From NCBI GenBank assembly GCA_964036045.1, contig OZ038379.1, positions 114,665,604-114,729,603 of the forward strand: a stretch of 64,000 bases of DNA, given 5' to 3'. The notes beneath the pieces are model-generated. The model did not search any database. It saw only the letters and a list, made by a program, of their open reading frames with translations, and was not told the DNA's origin. The translations under genes and the position numbers were made by a program. Positions 42,901-52,533 of the stretch are shown piece after piece (position 1 is the first letter of the stretch; each line of letters starts with the position of its first letter). Origin of the DNA: Eutreptiella sp. 'Long Island Sound 2002' (taxonomy: Eukaryota > Euglenozoa > Euglenophyceae > Eutreptiales > Eutreptiaceae).

Positions 42901-45900
42901 ATGGCAGATTGCGAGTCGCTCAACCCAACTCAAGGGGCCACGCAACAAAGCGTGGATTGCGAGTTCCTAACCCGAATTCGAGGGGCCACGGAACAAAGCG
43001 TGGATTGCGAGTCCCTAACCCCAACTCCAAGGGCCACGCAACAAAGCGTGGATTGCGAGTCCCTAACCCCAACTCAAGGGGCCACACAACAAAGCCCGGA
43101 TGGCGAGTCCCTATCCCCAACTCGAGGGGCCACACAACAAAGCGTGGATTGCAAGTCCCTAACCCCAATTCGAGGGGCCACGCAACAAAGCGTGGATTGG
43201 GAGACCCTCACCCCAACTCAAGGGGCCACGCATCAAAGCGTGGATTGCGAGCCCCTAACCCCAACTCAAGGGGCTACACAACAAAGCATGGACTGCGTGT
43301 CCCTAACCCCAACTCAAGGGGCCACACAACAAAGCGTTGATTGCGAGTCCCTAACCCCAACTCAAGGGGCCACGCAACAAAGCGTGGATTGCGAGTCCCT
43401 AACCCCAACTCGAGGGGCCACGCAACAAAGCGTGGATTGTGAGTCCCTAACCCCAACTCAAGGGGCCACGCAACAAAGCGTGGATTGCGAGTCGCTAACC
43501 CCAACTCAAGGGGCCACACAACAACGCGTGGATTGTGAGTCCCTAACCCCAACTCAAGGGGCCACACAACAAAGCGTGGATTGTGAGTCCCTCACCCCAA
43601 CTGGCGGGGCTACGCAACAAAGCGTGGATTGTGAGTCCCTAACCCCAACTCAAGGGGCTACGCAACAAAGCGTGGATTGCGAGTCCCTAAACCCAACTCA
43701 AGGGGCCACGCAACAAAGCGTGGATTGCGAGTCCCTAACCCCAACCCGAGGGGCCACGCCATAAAGCGTGGATTGCGAGTCCCTAACCACAACTCAAGGG
43801 GCCGCGCAACAAAGCGTGGATTGTGAGTCCCCAACCCCAACTCAAGGGGCCACGCAACAAAGCGTGGATTGCGACTCCCTAACCCCAACTCAAGGGGCCA
43901 CACAACAAAGCGTGGATTGCGCGTCCCTAACCCCAACTCAAGAAGCCACGTAACAAAGGGTGGATTGTGAGTCCCTAACCCCAACTTGAGGGGCCACGCA
44001 ACAAAACGTGGATGGTGAGTCCCTAACCCCAACCCAAGGGGCCACGCAATAAAGCGTGGATTGCGAGTCCCTAACCACCAATCAAGGGGCCACGCCACAA
44101 ACCCTGGATTGCGAGTCCCTAACCCCAACTCCCGGGGCCACGCAACAAAGCGTGGATTGTGAGTCCCTATCCCCAACTCGAGGGGCCACGGAACAAAGCA
44201 TGGATTGCGAGTCCCTAACCCCAATTCGAGGGGCCACGCAACGAAGCGTGGATTGCGAGTCCCTAACCCCAACTCGAGGGGACACGCCACAAACCCTGGA
44301 TTGCGAGTCCCTAACCCCAACTCAGGGGGCTACACAACAAAGCGTTGATTGCGAGTCCCTAACCCCAACTCCAGGGGCCACACAGCAAAGGGTGGATTGC
44401 GAGTCCCTAACCCCAACTCAAGGGGCCACGCAACAAAGCGTCGATTGCGAGTCCCAAAACCCAACCCGAGGGGCCACGCAATAAAGCGTGGATTGCAAGT
44501 CCCTAACCACCAATCAAGGGGCCACGCCACAAACCCTGGATTGCGAGTCCCTAACCCCAACTCAAGGGGCCACGCAACAAAGCGTGGATTGCGAGTCCCT
44601 ATCCCCAACTCGAGGGGCCACACAACAAAGCGTGGATTGCGAGTCCCTAACCCCAACTCGAGGGGCCACACAACAAAGCGTGGATTGCGAGTCCCTAACC
44701 CCAATTCGAGGGGCCACGCAACGAAGCGTGGATTGCGAGTCCCTAACCCCAACTCAAGGGGCTACACAACAAAGCGTTGATTGCGAGTCCCTAACCCCAA
44801 CTCAAGGGGCCACGCAACAAAGCGTGGATTGTGAGTCCCTGACCCCAACTCAATGGGCCACGCAACAAAGCGTAGATTGTGAGTCCCTAACCCCAACTCA
44901 AGGGGCCACGCAACAAAGCGTGGATTGTGAGTCCCTCACCCCAACTCGCGGGGCTACGCAACAAGGCGTGGATTGTGAGTCCCTAACCCCAACTCAAGGG
45001 GCTACGCAACAAAGCGTGGATTGCGAGTCCCTATCCCCAACTCGAGGGGCCACGCAACAAAGCGTGGATTGCGAGTCCCTAACCCCAACCCGAGGGGCCA
45101 CGCAACAAACTTGGATTGCGAGTCCCTAACCACAACTCAAGGGGCCACGCAACAAAGCGTGGATTGTGAGTCCCCAACCCCAACTCAAGGGGCCACGCAA
45201 CGAAGCGTGGATTGCGAGTCCCTAACCCAAACTCGAGGGGCTACACAACAAAGCATGGACTGCGAGTCCCTAACCCCAACTCAAAGGGCCACGCAACAAA
45301 GCATGGATTACGAGTCCCTAACCCCAACTCCAGGGGCCACGCAACAAAGCGTGGATTGTGAGTCCCTCACCCCAACTCGCGGGGCTACGCAACAAGGCGT
45401 GGATTGTGAGTCCCTAACCCCAACTCAAGGGGCCACGCAACAAAGCGTGGATTGCGAGTCCCTAACCACAACTCAAAGGGCCACACAACAAAGCGTGGAT
45501 TGCGAATCCATAACCTCAACTCGACACGCCACGCAACAATGCGTGGAATGTGAGTCCCTAACCCCAAATCAAGGGGCCACGCAAAAAAGCGTGGATAGCG
45601 CATCCCTAACCCCAACTCGAGGGGCCACGCAACAAAGCGTGGATTGCAAGTCCCTAACCCCAACTCGAGGGGCCACACAACAAGGCGTGGATTGCGCATC
45701 CCTAACCACAACTCGAGGGGCAACGCAACAAAGCGTGGATTGCAAGTCCCTAATCCCAACTCAAGGGGCCACGCAACAAAGCGTGGATTGCGAGTCCCTA
45801 ACCCCAACTCAAGGGCTCACGCAACAAAGCGTGTAATGCGAGTCCCTGACCCCAACCCAAGGGGCCACGCAACAAAGCGTGGATTGTGAGTCCCTAACCC

Positions 45901-47814
45901 CAAATCAAGGGGCCACGCAACATAGCGTGGATTGCGCGTCCCTAACCCCAATTCGAGGAGCCACACAACAAAGCGTGGATTGCGAGTCCCTAACCCCAAC
46001 TCGAGGGGCCAGAAAACAAATCGCGGATTTGTAATCCCTCACCTCAACTCAAGGGGCCACGCAACAAAGCGTGGAATGCGAGTCCCTAACCCCAACTCCA
46101 CGGGCCACGCAAACAAAGCGTGGATTGCGAGTCCCTAACCCCAACTCGAGGGGCCACGCAACAAAGCGTGGATTGCGAGTCCCTAACCCCAACTCGAGGG
46201 GCCACGCAACAAAGCGTGGATTGAGAGTCCCTAACCCCAACTCGAGGGGCCACGCAACAAAGCGTGGATTGCGAGTCCCTAACCCCAGATGAAGGAGCCA
46301 CGCAACAAAGCGTGGATTGCGAGTCCCTAACCCCAACTCAAGGGGCCACGCAACAAAGCGTGGATTGCGAGTCCCTAACCCCAAATCAAGGGGCCACGCA
46401 AAAAAGCGTGGATTGCGAGTCCCTAACCTCAACTCGACGTGCCACGCAACAATGCGTGGATTGTGAGTCCCTAACCCCAACTCCAGGGGCCACGCAAGAA
46501 CGCGTGGATTGCGAGTCCCTAACCCCAAATCAAGGGGCCACGCAAAAAAGGGTGGATTGCGAGTCCCTAACCTCAACTCGACAAGCCACACAACAACGCG
46601 CGGATTGCGAGTCCCTGACCCCAACTCAAGGGGCCACGCAACAAAGCGTGGATTGCGAGTCCCTAACCCCAACTCAAGGGGCCACGCAACACAGCGTGGA
46701 TTGCGAGTCCCTAACCCCAGCTGAAGGGGCCACGCAACAAAGCGTGGATTGCGAGTCCCTAACCCCAACTCAAGGGACCATGCAACAAAGCCTGGATTGC
46801 TAGTCCCTCACCCCAAATCAAGGGGCCAAGGCACAAAGCGTCGATTGCAAGTCCCTAACCCCCACTCGAGGGGCCACGCAACAAAGCGTGGAGAGCGAGT
46901 CCCTAACCGCAACTCAAGGGGCCACGCAACAAAAGGTGGATAGCGAGTCCCTAACCCCAATTCGAGGGGCCACGCCACAAAGCTTGGATAGCGAGTCCCT
47001 AACCCCAACTCAAGGGGCCGCGCAACAAAGCGTGGATTGCAAGTCCCTAACCCCCACTCGAGGGGCCACGCAACAAAGCGTGGATTGCGAGTCCCTAACC
47101 TCAACTCAAGGGACCACGCAACAAAGCGTGGATTGCGTGTCCCTAACCCCGACTCGAGGGGCCACGCAACAAAGCGTGGATTGCGAGTCCCTAACCCCAA
47201 CTCAAGGGGCCACGCAACAAAGCGTGGATTGCGAGTCCCTAACCCCAACTCAAGGGGCCATGCAACAAAGCCTGGATTTCGAGTCCCTCACTCCAAATCA
47301 AGGGGCCACGCAACAAAGCGTGGATTGCGAGTCCCCAACCCCAAAATCAAGGGGCCACACAACAAAGCGTGGATTGCGAGTCCCCAACCCCAACTCAAGG
47401 GGCCATGCAACATAGCCTTGATTGCGAGTCCCTAACCCCAACTTAAGGGGCCACACAACAAAGCGTGTGTTGCAAGTCCCTAACCCCAACTCAAGGGGCC
47501 ACGCAACAAAGCGTGGATTGCGAGTCCCTAACCCCAACTCGAGGGGCCACGCAACAAAGCGTGGATTGCAAGTCCCTCACTCCAACTCAAGGGGCCGCGC
47601 AACGAAGGGTGGATTGCGAGTCCCTAACCCCAACTCAAGGGGCCACGCAACAAAGGGTGGATTGTGAGTCCCTAACCCCAAATCAAGGGGCCACGCAACA
47701 AAGTGTGGATCGCGAGTCCCTAACCCCAACTCAAGGGGCCACACAACAAAGCGTGGATTGCGACTCCCTACCCACAAATCAAGGGGCCACGCAACAAAGG
47801 GTGGATTGGATGAT

Positions 47815-47853
47815 TGGCCCGGTTTCCTCAATAACATTGAGGAAACCGGGCCA
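47815..47853. repeat. Perfect 18-bp inverted repeat at the satellite end
   Basis: TGGCCCGGTTTCCTCAAT and its exact reverse complement are separated by only AAC. The hairpin begins six bases after the last satellite monomer. It could be a foldback formed at a break/repair junction, a small foldback transposon end, or a terminator-like RNA hairpin. Confidence 0.9.
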
Positions 47854-48139
47854 TACGGAAAATTGAAGGCCCCATGCTGGGCAAATTGGCTGAAGGTGCC
47901 TCCAATGGGTTCCAATAATTGGCGCAACTCTATTTCAAGGTGGGGCGTGGGGGAGCTTGCTACAATGCACGCAACTCAAGGGGCAACAAAGCAAACAATA
48001 GACAAAACTGAAAACCACCACATTTCCCCATTATTCAAAGGGTCCAAAAAAAACGGGGGATTTCAAAAACCCACCCCGCAATTTACTTTTCAGACCCCCC
48101 CCCCCCCTGCTGCAGCACACCACAACACGATGGTAGTGC
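47854..48139. other. Unique spacer between satellite and microsatellite
   Basis: It contains one short satellite remnant (ACTCAAGGGGCAACAAAGC near 47,971) and a C run at 48,097-48,110. No gene is seen. Confidence 0.5.
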
Positions 48140-48467
48140 CAAACAACACAGCACAACACAACTCAACACAACGCAACAAAAAACACAACACAACACAACA
48201 CAACACAACACAACACAACACAACACAACACAACACAACACAACACAACACAACACAACACAACACAACACAACACAAAACGGCACAACACAACACAACA
48301 CAACAAAACACAACACGACACAACACAACACAACACAACACAACAAAACACAACACGACACAATACAACACGGCACAACACAACACAACACAACACAACA
48401 CAACACAACACAACACAACACAACACAACACAACACAACACAACACAACACAACACAACACAACACC
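48140..48467. repeat. (AACAC)n microsatellite, left of the LINE
   Basis: About 60 pentamers AACAC with scattered variants (AAAAC, GGCAC, GACAC). Minus-strand Cys/Val-rich frames are shadows. The tract ends exactly where the LINE-related block TGAGTACTCC starts. Confidence 0.95.
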
Positions 48468-50029
48468 TGAGTACTCCCGAGCTCAACCCACGGGCTGGGT
48501 GCCGGGTGCGAAGCCCCGGACGACAGGGCCCGGGCACTGCCAATAGGCGGTGTACTAACAGTGTCGGGTGCGCGCACGTCCCAGTGCCAAGCGCCATCCC
48601 CCGGGACCCCGCGGCCCCCTAGTACCGGCCGCCAGGGCCCCGGGAACGGACCAGCGATCCCTAGAGAGGACGGCTGGTACAGCCTCCCCCTCCATCTCCC
48701 CTCAACGCCTTTGCCCCACCCACAGGGCCCTCGGCCCCAACTCCATCCCACACACCCCCATGCAGCTCTCAGTGCCCCCAATGCACTACCTCCCGCAGCC
48801 ACTCCGTGCCGCCTCCCCTGCCCACTGCCCCCCCCCCCCCCACCCCCTTCTCCTGCCCTTGCCCCTCTCACAGGCTGGCAGCGCCCGTGCGGCGCGCCTC
48901 CAGGGCCACGCATCGGCGGCCGGCCGCGTGAACAATTGGGCCCGGGCGCGCCACCGAGGAGGCTCCAATGCGGGGTCTTCATGGCAAGCGTCCAGGTGTG
49001 CAGGTGGAAAGGGCCCCGGAGGGTGCATGTGAGGGGCCCCTGCCCTAGCAGAGGCGCGGTGCCTGGATACTGGCCTGGGGGTCCCGGGGCCACAGGAGCA
49101 GAGGAGCAGGTCAAAGTCGCTGCGGATGGAGTCATTTTCAAAAAGAGTCCAAAATGTGCAAGCTGGACTTGCAAAGTGGTTCCGCGAGGTGACTACTGCT
49201 CGGTGCCAGGGCTCTGCCTTGCAGGAGTGGCGAACAGGCAGATGAATCTCATATTCCGGCACGCTGGTACCAGGGTCTTAACTGATGATACTCAGAACGC
49301 TTTCTCGGAGAGTTTGCAGAGGAGGGCCAGTGGCGCCCCTGTGGAGTTGTCTTTTCCAACTGACAGCTAGCCTATGTGATGTGTATGTGTATGAAGATAA
49401 CAAGAATCTGAATGCCCCCCCTGGGCACCCGTCCGGCTGGACGCCCCGGTAAGGGTATCCAACATCCTTTGAGGTAAGGTATAAGGCCCACCGGCCACCA
49501 CCCCGGCGCCAACACCAGAGGGGGCGTCCGGGAGGGGTAACAGCCCCCGATCCCCCAAAGGCAGCCCCAAAGGTGAGCGCACCACTAGATGGGGCATGTC
49601 TGCGGGGTAACCAATTGCGCTGAGTAACTACCTAATGTAATAAATAGTGCCTACCGCCGTAAATAATGCTTAACCGGGTAAATGGCCCTCCCCCGGTGCC
49701 AGTTTGGTGCGCAGCCCCCGAAGCCGGACCCGACCGGCCGTACTGAGGGGAGCCCAGCAATGGGTATGGCAGGCCAGACTTTAAGTGCTGGTAGCCACGC
49801 CTCAGTACACTCCGTGGGCTCAGAAGGCCCACGGGGGCCCCAAATACCGTTACGTTCGGGAGTTAAGCCCCGGCGGTATTTGGGGTTGTTCATGGTTAAG
49901 ACGACTCACGTTGAGTCCCTGCTACTACTACCCCGGGGTTATGATCCCCGGTACTGCTGCCCTACTGCCTTGCTGCATAGCATAGTGGGACTAGGGGTGG
50001 GGGGCTTTGAAGGAAGGTAGCCCCCCACG
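48468..50029 (+). other. LINE 5' leader, shared with the second copy
   Basis: Blocks at 48,468-48,760 and about 49,420-49,985 align with 61,071-61,350 and about 61,865-62,440, in the same order and orientation, at roughly 75-80 percent identity judged by eye. No ORF is conserved between the copies here, so this is likely untranslated leader or promoter. The open frames 48,561-49,370 and 48,568-49,032 are therefore not called as genes. Confidence 0.7.
49812..49951 (+). ncRNA. Structured RNA element in the LINE leader (three hairpins)
   Basis: Hairpin 1: CCGTGGGC (49,812-49,819), 7-base loop, GCCCACGG (49,827-49,834). Hairpin 2: 12-bp perfect stem, 49,838-49,849 with 49,874-49,885, enclosing TTCGGGAGTTAAGCCCC. 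Hairpin 3: CCGGGG, 7-base loop TTATGAT, CCCCGG (49,933-49,951), shaped like a tRNA T-arm. The second LINE copy keeps all three positions (62,252-62,266; 62,277-62,319; about 62,392-62,406) with different stem bases in hairpin 2. The loop of hairpin 2 resembles the AAGTTAAGC region of 5S rRNA. The function is unknown: promoter, ribozyme-like or translation element. Confidence 0.5.
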
Positions 50030-51370
50030 GGTCTTGCAGGAGGCTCCGAACACCCCCTGGACAGGATTCCCCGCCGCCCCCGGGCCGGAACGCCCGGTTC
50101 TCCGAAGAAGATGGCCCCCCAATGGCCTTGCAGGAGGCTCCGACCACCCCCTGGGCAGGACTCCCCGTCCCCCCCAGGCCGGTGCGCCCGGTTCTCCGAA
50201 GATGATGGCCCCCCACTGGCCTTGCACGAGGCTCCGAACACCCCCTGGGCTGGACTCCCCGTCCCCCCCAGGCCGGTGCGCCCGGTTCTCCGAAGAAGAT
50301 GGCCCCCCATTGGCTTGGCAGGAGGCTCCGAACACCCCCTGGGCAGGACTCCCCGTCCCCCCCGGGCCGGTGCGCCCGGTTCTCTGAAGAAGATGGCCCC
50401 CCGTAGGCCTGGCAGGAGGCTCCGAACACCCCCTGGGCAGGACTCCCCGTCCCCCCCGGGCCGGTGCGCCCGGTTCTCTGAAGAAGATGGCCCCCCGTAG
50501 GCCTGGCAGGAGGCTCCGAACACCCCCTGGGCTGGACTCCCCGTCCCCCCTAGGCCGGTGCGCCCGGTTCTCCGAAGATATTGGCCCCCCATTGGCCTGG
50601 CAGGAGGCTCCGAACACCCCCTGGGCTGGACTCCCCGTCCCCCCCAGGCCGGTGCGCCCGGTTCTCTGAAGAAGGTGGCCCCCCGTAGGCCTGGCAGGAG
50701 GCTCCAAACACCCCTTGGGCTGGACTCCCCGTCCACCCCAGGCCAGTGCGCCCGGTTCTCTGAGGAAGATGGCCCCCCATTGGCCTGGCAGGAGGCTCCG
50801 AACACCCCCTGGGCAGGACTCCCCGTCCCCCCCGGGCCGGTGCGCCCGGTTCTGTGAAGAAGATGGCCCCCCATTGGCCTGGCAAAAGGCTCCGAACACC
50901 CCCTGGGCAGGACTCCCCGTCCCCCCAAGGCCGGTGCGCCCAGTTCTCTGAAGAAGATGGCCCCCCATTGGCCTGGCAGGAGGCTCCGAACACCCCCTGA
51001 GCAGGATTCCCCGTCCCCCCCGGGCCGGTGCGCCCGGTTCTCTGAAGAAGATGGCCCCCCATTGGCCTGGCAGGAGGCTCCGAACACCCCCTGGGCAGGA
51101 CTGCCCGTCCCCCCCGGGCCGGTGCGCCCGGTTCTGTCAAGAAGATGGCCCCCCATTGGCCTGGCAGGAGGCTCCGAACACCCCCTGGGCAGGACTCCCC
51201 GTCCCCCCCGGGCCGGTGCGCCCGGTTCTCTGACAACGGCGGCCTCCCATAGGCCTGGCAGGAGGCTCCCAACACCCCCTGGGCAGGACTCCCCGTCCCC
51301 CCCAGCCAGGTGCGCCCGGCTTCAGGGGAAACAATGGCTCCCCACGAGCCTAGCGGAGGGCTCTAACCAC
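50030..51370 (+). repeat. 94-bp tandem repeat in the LINE leader, about 14 copies
   Basis: GGAGGCTCCGAACACCCCCT recurs every 94 bp (50,321, 50,415, 50,509, 50,603, 50,697 and so on). Each unit also has GGGCAGGACTCCCCGTCCCC, a GGCCGGTGCGCCCGGTTCTC block and GAAGAAGATGGCCCCCC. Tandem monomers upstream of the first ORF recall the promoter monomers of some mammalian L1 families. The 94-bp period cycles through three frames without stops, giving a spurious 405-codon minus-strand ORF. The second LINE copy does not show this array in the part visible. Confidence 0.95.
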
Positions 51371-51786
51371 CCCTTGGGCTAGACTCCCCGCCCCCCCAGG
51401 CTGGTCTGTAGAGGGTGACAGCCCCCCCACGGGCCTGGCAGGATGCCCCGACCACCCCACTGGGCTGAGCACCCCCCTGCTCCCCCCGGCCGGGAGTGCC
51501 CGGTGGACGTGGAGGCGCAACCCCCCGGCAACAGATCTCCCCCCCCCGGACCCAGGTGCCCCAGTGTGCGAGGCAGCAGCCAACGAGTAGCGCGCAGGGG
51601 CGCGTTTCCGGATAGATTCTAGTGTACGGGCCCGTAAGGCCGGCCGCCGTAGGCCACCAACGCGCGAGCGAGAGCAGGTTCCGGCGCCTGAGCACTGGGC
51701 GACCCGGAGGAAGGGAAACGCAGTGCCCATGCATGGGCTTCCGGCCTGCGACTCCCTGCTTCTGCTCTGCAGCCCAGTGACACAAC
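51371..51786 (+). other. LINE leader between tandem repeat and first ORF
   Basis: It contains two strongly diverged 94-bp-like units (to about 51,470), then unique GC-rich sequence. Nothing else was recognised. Confidence 0.5.
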
Positions 51787-52533
51787 ATGTTCCCGTCCAC
51801 GCCCGCAACTCCTTACATGCAGCGCCCTCCTGTCCCCGGAGGCCCGCCTGCACCACACCCCGCGGGGTCCCCGGCTTTTGCCGCCCCCCCCCTCCCCCAC
51901 TATACCCACACCCCATACGCGCCCCGGCAACCGCTCGTGGAGGTTCACTCCCAGCCAGCGTACCCCGCCTATTACCTGCGGGAGCCGCGGTATGGGCTTC
52001 CCCCGCCCCCCCCGCCGCCCTCGCCGCTCCCGACAGTACCGCCCCCGGACCACCGTGACCTGGAGTTGGCCTACCTACGGGGCCACGTGGCAGGCCTGGA
52101 CCGCCGCACCGAGGGGCCTCCGCCCCCTAAGGAGGCGACGCAGAGTGCGCCCCCGGCGCCGCAGGGCCCTGCCCCCGACGCGGTCCGCGAGGCGACGCCG
52201 GCACTGCTGCTGGCACCGGCGAGGGAGACGGAGCCCAGGCAGGACCGCCGGCCCCCGGCACCTACGGAGCCGCCACGCCGGCCCCAGGGCGCAACCTACT
52301 GGAGGTCCCGCTCCCCCAGACGGGACCTAGGCGACGATCGCCGAGAACACGGCCGTACAAGCCCCGGTAGAGGAGGCCGCACGGCCCACCGCCGGCCCTA
52401 CCGCTCCCCAGAGCGGTACTACCAGCGCCAGTCCGAGGAGCGCCCCTCCGGACACCGAGCCCCCGCCGCTAGAGGTAGAGACCATACCCCCGACCGCCGG
52501 GATAACCGCTCCCGTCGTGACCCGCCCGGATGA
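51787..52533 (+). CDS. LINE ORF1a: Pro-rich protein with Arg/Ser-rich C-terminus
   Basis: The first good ATG of the element (51,787, preceded by CACAAC) opens 248 codons ending in TGA. Residues 1-95 are Pro/Tyr-rich (for example PHYTHTPYAPRQPL and PAYPAYYLREPRYG). Residues about 175-248 are Arg-rich with SR-like dipeptides (YWRSRSPRRDLGDDRREHGR) and could bind RNA. It overlaps the next ORF by 17 bases in another frame. No enzyme domain is present. By position it is a candidate RNA-binding ORF1-type protein, or the N-terminus of a longer gag-like protein split by an indel. Confidence 0.55.
   Translation: MFPSTPATPYMQRPPVPGGPPAPHPAGSPAFAAPPLPHYTHTPYAPRQPLVEVHSQPAYPAYYLREPRYGLPPPPPPPSPLPTVPPPDHRDLELAYLRGHVAGLDRRTEGPPPPKEATQSAPPAPQGPAPDAVREATPALLLAPARETEPRQDRRPPAPTEPPRRPQGATYWRSRSPRRDLGDDRREHGRTSPGRGGRTAHRRPYRSPERYYQRQSEERPSGHRAPAARGRDHTPDRRDNRSRRDPPG

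Larger units (their letters stand above)
24993..47809. repeat. Satellite array: ~475 copies of a 48-bp monomer
   Basis: The monomer runs GGGGCCACGCAACAAAGCG, TGGATTGCGAGTCCCTAA, CCCCAACTCRA and repeats head to tail for 22.8 kb without any other sequence. Because 48 is 16 codons, four of six frames stay open for long distances: GATQQSVDCESLTPTQ and RGHATKRGLRVPNPNS on plus, WPLELGLGTRNPRFVA and a fourth on minus. Open frames up to 813 codons (40,024-42,465) therefore arise from the repeat alone. No frame shows consistent synonymous variation, so I do not call these genes. The main variants are at the four CpG steps of the monomer. The role is unknown; such arrays are often centromeric or subtelomeric heterochromatin. 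Confidence 0.98.

Noticed and set aside
24993-47809. CRISPR array
   Set aside because: Monomers are contiguous and all similar; there are no unique spacers between conserved repeats and no cas genes, and the context is eukaryotic.
48083-49174. Cys/Val-rich minus-strand protein
   Set aside because: It is a translation of the (AACAC)n microsatellite complement; the same happens at 60,334-61,464.
49812-49951. Hammerhead ribozyme in the LINE leader
   Set aside because: The CUGAUGA and GAAA core sequences are not present near the hairpins; another ribozyme class cannot be excluded by eye.
49939-51156. 405-codon Gly/Ser-rich ORF on the minus strand
   Set aside because: It arises from the stop-free 94-bp tandem repeat in the LINE leader and cycles through all three phases of the unit.
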